From the NCBI GenBank assembly GCA_002305015.1, contig DBPW01000018.1, forward strand, positions 81,835-145,834: 64,000 nucleotides of DNA, given 5' to 3'. Under the pieces are notes generated by a model that did not search any database, had not been told where the DNA came from, and saw nothing but the letters and a program-made list of their open reading frames with translations. This document shows positions 1-10,300 of the stretch, one piece after another; the first letter of the stretch is position 1; the number at the start of each line of letters is the position of its first letter. The position numbers and the translations under genes were made by a program. The stretch is from Bacteroidales bacterium UBA1410 (GTDB lineage Bacteria; Bacteroidota; Bacteroidia; Bacteroidales; Dysgonomonadaceae).

Positions 1-27
1 TGCTCTATTCAGTTAAGCTACGGAGCC
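1..27 (-). tRNA. tRNA 5' fragment, probably tRNA-Arg (cut by window edge)
   Basis: Read on the minus strand from base 27, the sequence gives a 7-nt acceptor 5' strand (GGCTCCG), TA at positions 8-9, then a D-arm with GCTT pairing with GAGC around a loop holding AACTGAAT. The anticodon and 3' half lie outside the window. The D-arm text resembles Bacteroidales tRNA-Arg genes, but the isotype cannot be proved from this part. Confidence 0.7.
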
Positions 28-121
28 TTTTCTTTTGTTTTGTGATTGCAAAGGTACTACATTTTAGAATATCTACAAAAAATAATTTCAACCAAAATGG
101 ATCGATTATTTAAATAATGAC

Positions 122-2038
122 CTAATTATCAAATTTTACTACTGAAAGTGTATCGTCTTTTAATGATAAAGTGCCTTCGTCAACCAAGAAACGGATAACT
201 GTTATGGTTTTTTCGTTTTCAAAGGAAGAGACTCGATTTACTAGATCTGTCAAACGGAGAGGCGTTTGTGCCAATTCCAGCATAAGAACCGATTTGATCT
301 GATTAAATTCAAAATTGGATAAACCCGTTTTGTTTTTATTCAGACATACATCGCAATGGCCGCAGTCTTTGTGATGTATTTCGTCGAAGTAAGTAAGCAA
401 TACTCTACTGCGGCACACACGATCGTTTGTTACATAATCAATCATGCCTTTTATGCGGCTTTCGAATCGTCGCTTCCGATCTTCATAAACCGTCTTTGGA
501 ATACTTACGAATTGATTTTCTTCACGGGCGGTGGTAAATACGATAAATGGCGTTTTTTTCTGCGGAATATAGCGTATATAGCGTAATCGAGCTAATTGCA
601 AAAGCATTTGGTAGATTTCTTCACGTGATTTTTTCATGCGGGTTGCAAGCAGCGATTCATCGATATATACCTCGTCTGAAAATACGCCGGTATAATTTCG
701 TAAAAGAATATGGATCAATTCATCGTAGTTTTCGTCGAGATTCAACGAGTTTAATTCGTTGCGAGAAATCAGAAATTGCAAGCGCGAAAGGGTATCGATT
801 TCTTCGGTGTATTCGATATAACCTGAAAGTTCCAGAATTTTCAGCGCATGATGGGTCTGTAAAAAAGAAAAATGGAATCGTTCGCAAAAATCGTGAAGGT
901 CGAAATCGTATACAGTATTATATCCCGAACCTACAGCTATCTGATAATAGTTGCCCAGAGCTTCGTATACACGAACAATAAAATCTTTTGCAGGGAAAGT
1001 ATCGGCAATTCGTTTTTTTAATTTTACGGAGTCGGCATTTTCATACAAAACCACCGCATAAGAACGTTTCCCGTCGCGACCGGCTCTCCCTGCTTCCTGG
1101 TAATATTCTTCCAAGGAATTTGGAAGATCGTAGTGCACTACAACACGTACATCAGGTTTATCGATTCCCATGCCGAAGGCGTTTGTTGCAACAATTACCC
1201 GACACTGATCCAGTTTCCACGCATCTTGTTTGTATATTTTTTCTTCGTGCGACAGTGCTGCATGAAAATAATCGGCAGAGATGCCGGCTTTCTGAAGCGC
1301 TTTTGCAATTTGCTTTGTTTCCTTTCGGCTGCGGACGTATACGATTGCGGTTCCGGGAACAGATTGAAGGATGTGAACGAGTTCGGCTATCTTATTTTCG
1401 GTATTGCGAACCACATAGGAGAGATTATTTCGTTCGAAACTTCTTCGGAAAACATTTTTTTCTTTGAAAAGCAGCTTTTCCTGAATATCGTTAACGACTT
1501 CCTTGGTTGCAGTGGCGGTAAGAGCCAGCACAGGAACATCGGGCAGAAGCTTGCGAATTTCGGCAATTTCGAGATACGAAGGTCGGAAGTCGTAACCCCA
1601 TTGCGAAATGCAGTGCGACTCGTCCACGACCATCAAATTTACGTTCATGGCTTGCAGTTTCGCCCTGAAAATGTCGCTCGAAAGTCGCTCCGGTGAAACA
1701 TAAAGAAATTTAAAGTCGCCAAAAATGCAGTTTTCAAGATTCGTAATGATTTCTTCGCGCGACATTCCCGAATACACAGCAGTAGCTTTTATTCCCCGTT
1801 CACGTAAATGATCAACTTGGTCTTTCATAAGGGCAATAAGCGGAGTAATCACCAGGCAAATCCCTTCCATAGCCATTGCAGGAACTTGGAAAGTGAGCGA
1901 TTTTCCACCCCCTGTCGGCATCAATCCCAATGTATCTTTTCGTTCCCACACCGATTGAATGATCTCTTCCTGTAAGGGTCGGAAAACATCGTATCCCCAG
2001 TATTCTTTGAGTATTCCGTGGAATAATTTCGGTTGCAT
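122..2038 (-). CDS. recQ: ATP-dependent DNA helicase RecQ
   Basis: A 638-aa superfamily 2 helicase that unwinds DNA 3'->5' in recombination and repair. Visible motifs in order: Q-motif region F-RPLQ (about 19-23), Walker A GGGKS (43-47), Walker B/DEAH-type DESH (139-142), motif VI QEAGRAGRDG (314-323). A cysteine cluster near residues 540-565 (CR...CGHCDVC) is the RecQ zinc-binding module. The C-terminus is a winged-helix-sized extension, with no clear HRDC domain because the protein stops soon after. It lies 11 bp downstream of recJ on the same strand, so the two repair genes are probably co-transcribed. Length fits Bacteroidales RecQ. Confidence 0.96.
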   Translation of the reverse strand: MQPKLFHGILKEYWGYDVFRPLQEEIIQSVWERKDTLGLMPTGGGKSLTFQVPAMAMEGICLVITPLIALMKDQVDHLRERGIKATAVYSGMSREEIITNLENCIFGDFKFLYVSPERLSSDIFRAKLQAMNVNLMVVDESHCISQWGYDFRPSYLEIAEIRKLLPDVPVLALTATATKEVVNDIQEKLLFKEKNVFRRSFERNNLSYVVRNTENKIAELVHILQSVPGTAIVYVRSRKETKQIAKALQKAGISADYFHAALSHEEKIYKQDAWKLDQCRVIVATNAFGMGIDKPDVRVVVHYDLPNSLEEYYQEAGRAGRDGKRSYAVVLYENADSVKLKKRIADTFPAKDFIVRVYEALGNYYQIAVGSGYNTVYDFDLHDFCERFHFSFLQTHHALKILELSGYIEYTEEIDTLSRLQFLISRNELNSLNLDENYDELIHILLRNYTGVFSDEVYIDESLLATRMKKSREEIYQMLLQLARLRYIRYIPQKKTPFIVFTTAREENQFVSIPKTVYEDRKRRFESRIKGMIDYVTNDRVCRSRVLLTYFDEIHHKDCGHCDVCLNKNKTGLSNFEFNQIKSVLMLELAQTPLRLTDLVNRVSSFENEKTITVIRFLVDEGTLSLKDDTLSVVKFDN

Positions 2039-2049
2039 CGCTGAAACAA

Positions 2050-3774
2050 CTATTTATTGCTTTTTCTTATGCTCTTTACCATCAGTTGGGTGTATGTATT
2101 ATTGCCATGCGCGTTCTCTTCTATGGTATAACAAATATCGACCGGTTGGTTCTCTTTTAATAGCGAGAATGAACTGTGTTGGCTAAAAGCAATAGCCTGA
2201 ATAGGCTGGGTTATGGTTGGGTCTACAATTTCCATTTTTATATGTTGGAGGTTTCTGCCTACCAGTTTGCTGCCACCTGCATCAGTTACATTGCGGGTCA
2301 AGAAAATAGGATTTTCATTTTCGGGCCCAAAAGGTTGAAAAAGTGCCAAATCATTGATGAATTTTGGTGTGATTTTATCAAAAGTAATTTCACTTGCAAT
2401 TCTGATTTTAGGCTGCATCATGCGTGCTTCAATTTCGTCAAACGAAATAATGCTGAAGCGACGTTTGAATTCTTCCAAATTTTCTTCTCTCAGCGTCAAT
2501 CCGGCGGCGTAGGTGTGACCTCCGAAGTTTTCCAAAATATCTTTGCAAGATTCAATGGCTTTATAAACATCAAAACCCGGCACCGATCGGGCTGAACCCG
2601 AAATCAGGTTGTTCGATTTTGTTAGCACGATAGTAGGACGAAAATAGCGTTCTGCAAGTCGTGATGCAACGATTCCTACAATTCCTTTATGCCATGTTTC
2701 GTTATAAAGGATAATGCTTTTTTGTTCATTGATATTGAGTTGATTGTCAATAAACTCTATTGCCTCATCGGTAATTCTTTTATCGAGTTCGCGGCGATCT
2801 TCGTTGTATTTGTCGATGTTTTTACTCTTGATTCTTGCCGAAGCTATATCAGTTGCCAATAATAAATCCACCGCTTCTTTTCCATTCATTATTCTTCCCG
2901 ATGCATTTATTCGCGGGCCGATTTTAAAAACGATATCGCTGACATTGATGGTTTTCCGGGTTAATCCGCAAACCTCGATGATACCTCTTAATCCGAAGCT
3001 TGGATTGGAATTGAGTTGTTTAAGGCCGTGATGCATCAATATGCGGTTTTCGCCCGTTATGGGAACAATATCTGAGGCTATGCTGACAGCCACCAAATCG
3101 AGTAGGGGCTCAATTTCCGAAAAGGGAAGATCGTTTCTGGCCGAAAAAGCCTGCACCAGCTTAAACCCAACTCCGCAACCCGACAATTCTTTATATGGAT
3201 AAATCGAATCATGTCGTTTGGCATCGACAACCGCTACCGCCTCGGGAAGCAGATCGTCGGGCATATGATGATCGCAAATGATAAAATCGATGCCTTTTTC
3301 TTTAGCATACGCTATCTTTTTTATGGATTTGATGCCACAATCGAGCGAAATAATAAGTTTTACACCTGTGGCAACAGCATAATCGATTCCTTGAAACGAT
3401 ATGCCATACCCTTCATCGTACCTGTCCGGAATATAATAATCAATATTATTTGTTATTCTGCGCAAGAACTTGTAAACCAACGAAACGGCTGTTGTGCCAT
3501 CCACATCGTAATCTCCGTAAATCAAAATTCTCTCCTTATTTCCGATGGCTCTTTCAATGCGTTCGACCGCTATTCCCATGTCGGGCAGCAAAAATGGATC
3601 ATGTAAATCGTCCAATGAAGGATGAAGAAACGCGATAGCTTCTTCTTTTGTTGATATTCCTCTCTGCAAAAGTAACGCTGAGAAAACCGGATCGATGTTT
3701 AGTTCTTGTGCGAGTTCATTTTTCTTATTTTTTTGGTCGTGTGTAAGGGTTAAAAAATTCCATTTGTAAGTCAT
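2050..3774 (-). CDS. recJ: Single-stranded-DNA-specific exonuclease RecJ
   Basis: A 574-aa DHH-family 5'->3' ssDNA exonuclease for recombination and mismatch repair. The metal-binding motifs are clear: YGDYDVDGTTA (86-96) and DHH (168-170), followed by the DHHA1 region with GGH (in ENFGGHTYAAG) and a C-terminal OB-like part. It is followed 11 bp later by recQ, a natural functional pair. The start is the ATG at 3774, just after a short AT-rich leader with a small hairpin at 3811-3833. Confidence 0.96.
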   Translation of the reverse strand: MTYKWNFLTLTHDQKNKKNELAQELNIDPVFSALLLQRGISTKEEAIAFLHPSLDDLHDPFLLPDMGIAVERIERAIGNKERILIYGDYDVDGTTAVSLVYKFLRRITNNIDYYIPDRYDEGYGISFQGIDYAVATGVKLIISLDCGIKSIKKIAYAKEKGIDFIICDHHMPDDLLPEAVAVVDAKRHDSIYPYKELSGCGVGFKLVQAFSARNDLPFSEIEPLLDLVAVSIASDIVPITGENRILMHHGLKQLNSNPSFGLRGIIEVCGLTRKTINVSDIVFKIGPRINASGRIMNGKEAVDLLLATDIASARIKSKNIDKYNEDRRELDKRITDEAIEFIDNQLNINEQKSIILYNETWHKGIVGIVASRLAERYFRPTIVLTKSNNLISGSARSVPGFDVYKAIESCKDILENFGGHTYAAGLTLREENLEEFKRRFSIISFDEIEARMMQPKIRIASEITFDKITPKFINDLALFQPFGPENENPIFLTRNVTDAGGSKLVGRNLQHIKMEIVDPTITQPIQAIAFSQHSSFSLLKENQPVDICYTIEENAHGNNTYTQLMVKSIRKSNK

Positions 3775-3810
3775 TTATATTGTTATATTGTTTTTTCTTT
3801 CTCTCGAAAA

Positions 3811-3833
3811 GCCGAAAAAGTATATTTCTCGGC
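3811..3833 (-). other. Small hairpin in the recJ leader
   Basis: On the minus strand GCCGAGAAA pairs with TTTTTCGGC around a TATAC loop (9 bp with one G-U pair), then a short T-rich run. It lies about 40 bp upstream of the recJ ATG and 165 bp after the ftsH stop. It could terminate leftover ftsH transcripts or simply be a leader structure. The T-run is short, so terminator function is uncertain. Confidence 0.35.
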
Positions 3834-3997
3834 TGACAAAACAACCCATCGCTCTTGTTTATCGACAACAACGACATTGTTTTAAGCAATGTTTTTATAT
3901 ATTTTATGTTGTAAAGATAATATAATTTTCCGGATAATGGATATTTTTTGCTCTTTACTTCAATTAGGGGTTGACAAGTTGTCACTTTGCGGATCCC

Positions 3998-5884
3998 TTA
4001 TTTTTCTCTATCTCCTAATATTTGCTTGATTTCGTCATAATTGATCACTTCTTTTTCCAAAAGGACGGATGCCATTTTTTCCAAAAGGTCTTTTTTCCGG
4101 TTTAGCAGTTCTTTTGCTTCCTCATAACACGAATTGATGATTTCGGTCATTTCCTCATCAATCATTTTTTCGATATGTTCTGAGCGCCGTTCTATCCCGG
4201 GCGAGAATCCCAAAAATCCGGGATCCGATCTATTAACCAATGAGATATTGGGTATTTTTTTACTCATCCCGTAAACCACAATCATATTCCGAGCCAATTG
4301 TGCGGCTCTTTCCAAATCGTTTGAAGCCCCGGTTGATATTTCTCCAAATACGATTTCCTCTGCTGCGCGGCCTCCCAACAGGCCTTTAATTTTTCCTCTT
4401 AACTCGCTTTCGGTCATTAAGTACCGATCTTCCAACGGCATTTGCATCGTGTATCCCAATGCTCCGATTCCTCGGGGAACGATAGATACTTTTTGCACTT
4501 CGTCGGCTCCGGGAGTAAAGTAACCCACGATAGCATGTCCACTCTCGTGATACGCTACTATCTTGCGTTCTTTTTCGTTAATCAGTTTGTTCTTTTTTTC
4601 CAGACCTGCAATTACCCTTTCAATAGCTTCTTCAAAGTCTTCCATCGTAACTGCATCCTTGTTTTTTCTCACAGCCAAAATAGCTGCTTCGTTGCACACA
4701 TTGGCAATTTCGGCACCTGCAAAGCCCGGGGTTTGAGCGGCCAATCGTTTCAGATCGACATCAGGCGCCAATTTGATTTTTTGGGTATGTACTTTAAAGA
4801 TATCTTCGCGCCCTTTCATGTCGGGCTTATCAACAACAATTTGCCGGTCAAAACGACCCGGTCTTAAGAGTGCCGGATCGAGGACGTCGGGGCGATTGGT
4901 TGCTCCCATGATGATTACTCCCACGCTCGAATCAAAGCCATCCATTTCGACAAGGAGTTGATTCAGGGTATTTTCCCTTTCATCATATCCTCCGCCATAA
5001 ACACCGGCAGCCCGGCTTTTCCCAATGGCATCAATCTCATCGATAAAAATAATGCAGGGTGCATGAGCTTTAGCTTCATTAAATAGATCGCGAACCCTTG
5101 CAGCACCGACACCCACAAACATTTCTACGAAATCGGATCCGCTTATGCTGAAAAATGGTACGCCGGCCTCGCCTGCAACGGCTTTGGCAAGCAATGTTTT
5201 TCCGGTTCCGGGAGGGCCTACCAGTAAGACTCCTTTGGGTAGTTTACCTCCTAAACGGGTATATTTTGACGGATTTTTCAGAAAATCGACCAGCTCCTTC
5301 ACTTCTTCCACTGCTTCATCTATTCCGGCCACGTCTTTAAAAGTGATGGGATTTTCGGGCTTTTCGGCAATGATGCGGGCTTTATTTTTTCCGATTTCCA
5401 ACATCGGATTCTTGGTCCCCATTCTTCTGAATACATATCCCCATACCCCTAAAAGGAAGATGAATGGCAGAATCCAATTCAAAAAGAAGTTTTCTAATGT
5501 TTTATCTTCAAAGTGACCCTTGAAATCAACCCTATTTTCCCGGAGTTGCGATATGAGGTACTCTTCGTTCATATTGGGTATACGGTTGACTACAAATTGT
5601 TTTTGCACTTGTTGTTCCACACTGGAGACGCGTATTCTCCAAGGGGCAGTAGGAGCTTGGGTAATATGTTGCGGAACTGTATTTTCACTATCAAAAAAAC
5701 CGATTATTTTTTCGGGTAAAAAAACGATTTTTTGAACTTTACCCGCCTCAACAGAATCAAGAAATTCGCTATAGGTAAGTTCCTTCGGCCCCTGTGTATT
5801 GGGGAATAGCATCCATTGTAATCCTATGAATAGCAGCAAAACGCAGAGCCAATAGATCCATGAATATTTTTCACGCTTTGTCAT
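3998..5884 (-). CDS. ftsH: ATP-dependent zinc metalloprotease FtsH
   Basis: A 628-aa membrane-anchored AAA+ protease that degrades misfolded membrane and regulatory proteins. Layout: TM1 (about 9-26), periplasmic FtsH extracellular domain, TM2 (about 135-152), AAA domain with Walker A GPPGTGKT (223-230) and Walker B IIFIDEID (278-285), SRH around RPGRFDRQI (341-349), then the M41 zinc protease motif HESGH (446-450). Length is normal for the family. It is transcribed alone here, with a possible -7 box at 5948-5955, a 223-bp gap before recJ and a tRNA upstream. Confidence 0.97.
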   Translation of the reverse strand: MTKREKYSWIYWLCVLLLFIGLQWMLFPNTQGPKELTYSEFLDSVEAGKVQKIVFLPEKIIGFFDSENTVPQHITQAPTAPWRIRVSSVEQQVQKQFVVNRIPNMNEEYLISQLRENRVDFKGHFEDKTLENFFLNWILPFIFLLGVWGYVFRRMGTKNPMLEIGKNKARIIAEKPENPITFKDVAGIDEAVEEVKELVDFLKNPSKYTRLGGKLPKGVLLVGPPGTGKTLLAKAVAGEAGVPFFSISGSDFVEMFVGVGAARVRDLFNEAKAHAPCIIFIDEIDAIGKSRAAGVYGGGYDERENTLNQLLVEMDGFDSSVGVIIMGATNRPDVLDPALLRPGRFDRQIVVDKPDMKGREDIFKVHTQKIKLAPDVDLKRLAAQTPGFAGAEIANVCNEAAILAVRKNKDAVTMEDFEEAIERVIAGLEKKNKLINEKERKIVAYHESGHAIVGYFTPGADEVQKVSIVPRGIGALGYTMQMPLEDRYLMTESELRGKIKGLLGGRAAEEIVFGEISTGASNDLERAAQLARNMIVVYGMSKKIPNISLVNRSDPGFLGFSPGIERRSEHIEKMIDEEMTEIINSCYEEAKELLNRKKDLLEKMASVLLEKEVINYDEIKQILGDREK

Positions 5885-5947
5885 GTCGGGTTGATGTTTT
5901 TAATCAGCAATGAAATCGATCCCTTAAGTAGGAGGCCGATCGATTTT

Positions 5948-5955
5948 CAAAATTA
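5948..5955 (-). promoter_or_regulatory. Candidate -7 box upstream of ftsH
   Basis: TAATTTTG on the minus strand matches the Bacteroidota -7 consensus TAnnTTTG about 65 bp upstream of the ftsH ATG. I found no clear -33 TTTG at the expected distance, so this is a candidate only. Confidence 0.35.
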
Positions 5956-6095
5956 ATCAAAATTCGTGATTATCGATAATAAATTTCGATGTATTCTTAC
6001 GATACGGAATTTTTTTATTTTTTGACAAGGTAAGTGCAAGGTTATAAAATGAAGATTAAATTGAGGAAACGATAGGGGTGCAATTTTATAAACAA

Positions 6096-6132
6096 AAAAT
6101 GCAACACATTATTTTGCAATGCATTGCATTTT
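6096..6132 (-). terminator. Probable terminator downstream of tRNA-Arg
   Basis: Arms 6096-6104 and 6124-6132 (AAAATGCAA / TTGCATTTT read on minus) form a 9-bp stem, followed on the minus strand by TTTG. The loop region also holds a 14-bp perfect palindrome at 6115-6128. It sits just after the tRNA 3' end, where a terminator is expected. Confidence 0.5.
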
Positions 6133-6140
6133 ATTTTAAG

Positions 6141-6212
6141 TAGCCCGGCCGGGAATCGAACCCGGATCAAAAGTTTAGGAAACTTCTATTCTATCCATTG
6201 AACTACCGCGCC
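6141..6212 (-). tRNA. tRNA-Arg (anticodon CCU)
   Basis: A 72-nt cloverleaf on the minus strand. D-stem GTTC/GAAT; anticodon stem GAAGT/ACTTT around loop TTCCTAA, giving anticodon CCU (reads AGG); T-arm CCGGG-TTCGATT-CCCGG. The acceptor strands are GGCGCGG and CCGGGCT with discriminator A. They pair except for a G-G mismatch at the fourth pair and a G-U first pair. No CCA is encoded, so it is added after transcription. Confidence 0.92.
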
Positions 6213-6361
6213 TTAATGTAGCGCAAAAGTAATCTTTTTTTGGTTATTTTCAAAAGAATCGACTTCATTTTGGCTTTCGTTCTGTTGTAGCTGTAAACAA
6301 TTTCTTATTTAAACCGTTTATAAATAGTGTAATTTAAAAACGCTAAAAAATCAATTATAAA

Positions 6362-6862
6362 ATGAACAAAATAGCAATATTATATGGTTCCTCAGGTGGA
6401 AATACCGAATCGGTAGCCAAGAAAATTCAAAAACTTTTTGATGGGGGTGCCGATCTTTATAATGTGGCAAGCGTTAAGCTTGAAGAAATTAAACCTTATC
6501 CGTATTTGATTCTTGGTACTTCAACAACAGGTGTTGGCGAATTGCAAGATGATTGGGCGAGTTTTCTTCCTACTTTTGCGAAAGCCGATTTTTCCGGGAA
6601 AAAAGTAGCAATTTTTGCTTTAGGCGATAGTGTATCGTTTTCGAATACCTTTGCCGAATCGATGCGCGTAATTTATGACGCAATAAAAGACAAGGTAGAA
6701 ATTGTAGGTCAGGTTCCCGATGAAGGGTATACCTACGAAGAATCTGATGCCGTTATCGATGGTAAATGGGTAGGATTGCCGTTAGACGAAGATAATGAAT
6801 ATGATTTGACGGATCAACGTCTCTCTAAGTGGGTTGACGAACTGAAGAAAGAATTTGTGTAG
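6362..6862 (+). CDS. fldA: Flavodoxin (long-chain type)
   Basis: A 166-aa small FMN electron carrier. The N-terminal strand-loop ILYGSSGGNTES (about 6-17) is the FMN phosphate-binding loop with its Ser/Thr/Gly pattern. The second flavin-contact region (LGTSTTGVGELQDDW) and the ALGDS motif (Tyr/Asp region) are present, and the length fits the long-chain class. Single-gene unit, ending at a bidirectional terminator it shares with trxA on the opposite strand. Confidence 0.93.
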   Translation: MNKIAILYGSSGGNTESVAKKIQKLFDGGADLYNVASVKLEEIKPYPYLILGTSTTGVGELQDDWASFLPTFAKADFSGKKVAIFALGDSVSFSNTFAESMRVIYDAIKDKVEIVGQVPDEGYTYEESDAVIDGKWVGLPLDEDNEYDLTDQRLSKWVDELKKEFV

Positions 6863-6930
6863 GTTTTGTTAAAGTTTCCCGCCCTTGGCGAAAAGATTCG
6901 TAAAAGCCGGTAATAGTAAAGAAAGCGAAT

Positions 6931-6971
6931 TTTCCGACGGTCGTTAAAATTTCATTAACTTCCGTCGGAAA
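6931..6971. terminator. Bidirectional terminator between fldA and trxA
   Basis: A 10-bp perfect stem (TTTCCGACGG at 6931-6940, CCGTCGGAAA at 6962-6971) encloses a second short stem (GTTAA 6943-6947 with TTAAC 6955-6959). It lies between two convergent genes and has A/T-rich flanks on both sides. Confidence 0.7.
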
Positions 6972-6985
6972 TCTTTTAGTGTGGC

Positions 6986-7300
6986 TTAGAGTAATGCGTT
7001 GATTTTGTCGACAAAAAGGCGTTTATCGGCTGCCCCTATGATTTTATCCACTACTTGTCCGTTTTTAATGAAAAGGACAGTAGGAATGTTTCGGATGCCG
7101 AATTTTTCTGTTGCTTCATTGTTTTCATCGACATCAATTTTCCCGATGACCACTTTATCTTTGTACTCTTCTGCCAATTGTTCAATAATGGGACTAACCA
7201 TTCTGCAAGGGCCACACCATTCTGCCCAAAAGTCGATCATCACAAGTTTATCTGTTTTCAACACCTCGTCGAGTGTTGCGTCTGTAATTTGAATAGCCAT
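6986..7300 (-). CDS. trxA: Thioredoxin
   Basis: A 104-aa cytoplasmic thiol-disulfide oxidoreductase. The active site WCGPC has C29 and C32; cis-Pro motif NIPT near residue 72. No signal peptide, so it is the soluble thioredoxin. It lies 22 bp after dnaE on the same strand and is probably co-transcribed with it. The usual family length supports the start. Confidence 0.96.
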   Translation of the reverse strand: MAIQITDATLDEVLKTDKLVMIDFWAEWCGPCRMVSPIIEQLAEEYKDKVVIGKIDVDENNEATEKFGIRNIPTVLFIKNGQVVDKIIGAADKRLFVDKINALL

Positions 7301-7322
7301 ATTAATTTTCTTGTTTGAATGA

Positions 7323-10300
7323 TTAATTGATTTTGAAATCGATGGATAAATTACTTTTTAAATAATCGATGACATGTTTGTTAACTGCGATGCGCAAGGG
7401 ACGTGAAAAAAGTTCCACATTCATACTTGCGTCTTCGTTGATTATTTGGAAATATAACAATGCATTTCCTGAATTGTTTTTTAGGAGTGCCGATAATTCG
7501 GTTACCGTTGTATCGTTTATTTCGGAAAGGGGAATTTGAAGCGTAATTTTTGATATCAATTTGTCTTTGACATCCGGAAGTAAACTCATCGAACTGATTT
7601 TTATTTCGAGTTCTTCCGGACGATACCGTTTGGGCTGTACTTTTGCAGTAACATAAACGGCCAGACCCACTCTTGCAAAACGGCCGTAGTTCACACTGTC
7701 TTCGCCGAAGAGTGCGATCTCGATGCTACCCGCATAATCTTCCAATTTGAATATCGTATAAGGTGATCCTTTGCGGGTTTGCCCCTCACGCACATTAGTG
7801 ATGATACCCCCAAAAGATATCTCTTTGCCGTTCAATTGCTGCAAGTCGTTTAATTTGGCGGTATCGACCGTACAAACGTAGTCTAGAATACATGCGTAAT
7901 CGTCCAGCGGATGGGCTGATAGGTAGATGCCGATGAGATCACGCTCTTTGTTGAGGCGCTCCAAGTCGGTCCACTTTTCAACTTTGGGTATTTCGGGATG
8001 AGCAATTTGGAATGAGCTGTCGTCCCCAAATAGCGAATTCATGGATACTTGCTTGTCCAGCTGGTACTTGTTTCCATATCGTACCAGCGAATCGAGAAAT
8101 TCTTCACCTTTGCTGTTAACACCTAAAAACTGCTCCCGTGTTATGCCGGGCAACGAGTCGAATGCACCGGCAAGTGCAAGGGCTTCGATGGTTTTTTTGT
8201 TGCACGAACTCAGGTTGACGCGTTCAACAAAATCGAAGATATCTTTAAACAGTCCGTTTTGCATCCGTTCATCAATAATATTTTGTGCGGCACTTTGCCC
8301 TACGCTTTTTATGGCTGCCAATCCAAAGCGGATATCCCCGTTTTTATTCACCGAGAATTTAAGGAGCGACTCGTTCACATCAGGGCTTAATACATTAATT
8401 CCCATCGCCTTGCATTCGTCCATGAATTTGGTAATTTCCGACAGGTTGTTGAGGTTGTTAGACAATACCGACGCCATGTATTCCGAAGGATAGTTGGCTT
8501 TCAGCCATGCCGTCTGATAGGCAATCAGCGAGTAGCATACGGCATGCGACTTGTTGAAGGCATACGATGCAAATCTTTCCCAATCGGACCAAATTTTGTT
8601 CAGTATTTTTTCGTCATGACCATTTTTCCTGCCTCCTTCGATGAATTTTTCTTTCAATGCCACCATTTTATCGATGAGTTTCTTTCCCATTGCTTTGCGT
8701 AATTCGTCCGATTGACCACGGGTGAATCCTGCCAACAGTCGCGACAAGAGCATCACCTGCTCTTGATAAACGGTAATGCCGTAGGTTTCGCTCAAGTATT
8801 TTTCCATGACCGGAATGTCGTAGGTGATTTCTTCACGGCCATGTTTGCGGGCGATGAACGAAGGGATATAATCCATAGGACCGGGCCTATAGAGGGCATT
8901 CATGGCAATGAGGTCTTCGAATTTGGTGGGATGCAATTCTTTCAGGTATTTTTGCATACCTGCCGACTCGAACTGAAAGGTTCCCGTGGTTCTGCCTTCA
9001 CTATACAGTTGGTAGGTTTTGGGGTCGTTCATGTCGATGGCATTGATATCGATTTTTATACCTTCCGTAAATTCGATATTGGCAAGCGCATCTTTTATAA
9101 TAGAGAGGGTTGTCAAACCCAGGAAGTCCATTTTGATGAGACCGGTTTCCTCAATCACGGAGCCTTCGTACTGGGTAACCAGCAATTTTTCTTTTGAGTC
9201 TTTATCGTCGGCCGTGCATATAGGCACAATGTCGGAGATATCGGTTTGCCCGATGATTATGCCGCAGGCATGTACACCTGTGCTGCGCACATTACCCTCG
9301 AGCATTTCGGCATACCGCAGGGTGTCTCTTACAAGCGGATCGGTGCTGTTGGCTGCCTCTTGAAGTTCGGGCACGTAGTTGATAGCTTCGCGCAAGCTGA
9401 CTTTCTTTACATTGGGAATTCGGTCGGGAACGAGTTTTGCCAGCCGGTCGGCTTCCGACAGGGGCAGTTTGTGTACACGGGCTACGTCACGAATGGACAT
9501 TTTGGTGGCCATTGTACCATAGGTGATAATGTGGGCTACTCTTTCGGCACCATATTTTTCGGTAACCCATCGCAATACCTTGCTGCGGCCTTCATCGTCG
9601 AAATCGATGTCGATATCGGGCATGGAGATTCGGTCGGGATTGAGAAAACGTTCAAACAGCAAGTCGTATCTTAAGGGATCGATATTGGTAATTCCCAAGC
9701 AATAAGCAACGGCAGAACCTGCTGCCGAACCTCGCCCCGGACCCACGGCTACATCCATTTGCCTGGCTGCATTGATAAAATCTTGTACGATCAGAAAGTA
9801 GCCGGGAAATCCCATGCTCTTTATCGTTTCCAATTCATACTTCAGTCGCTCTTTTATTTCTTTCGAAAGCGGTTCGCCGTATCGTTTCTGCGCTCCGATT
9901 TTCGTTAGGTATGTCAAATAATCGGATTCGAGCTTGATGCGGATTACTTTGTCGTATCCGCCCAGCCGTTCGAATGCTTTTTTCCCGAATTCTTCTCTCA
10001 ACACTTCCGGTGAATACCGCGATTTGTAGATATCCTCGTTTCCGAATGCCGGGTCGATGGGATAAAAGGGCATGAGGGGTTCATGATCGATGGAGTAGAA
10101 TTCCACTTTTTCGACAATTTCGAGGGTGTTTGCCAAAGCAAAAGGGACATCCGAAAAAAGGAGGTTCATTTCTGCCGTGGTTTTCAGCCATTCTTGTTTG
10201 GTATAGCGCAAGCGGGTGGGATCGTCAAAATCCTTTCCCGTACTCAGGCAGATTAATCGGTCGTGTGCATCGGCATCTTCTTCATTTACAAAATGAACAT

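Noticed and set aside
3725..3985. 86-aa open frame between ftsH and recJ
   Set aside because: Overlaps the recJ start in another frame, AT-rich, and no protein features; the region is a leader.
6115..6128. 14-bp palindrome TGCAATGCATTGCA as an operator
   Set aside because: It lies in the loop of the hairpin after a tRNA, so structure or terminator is the simpler reading; no gene start is close by.
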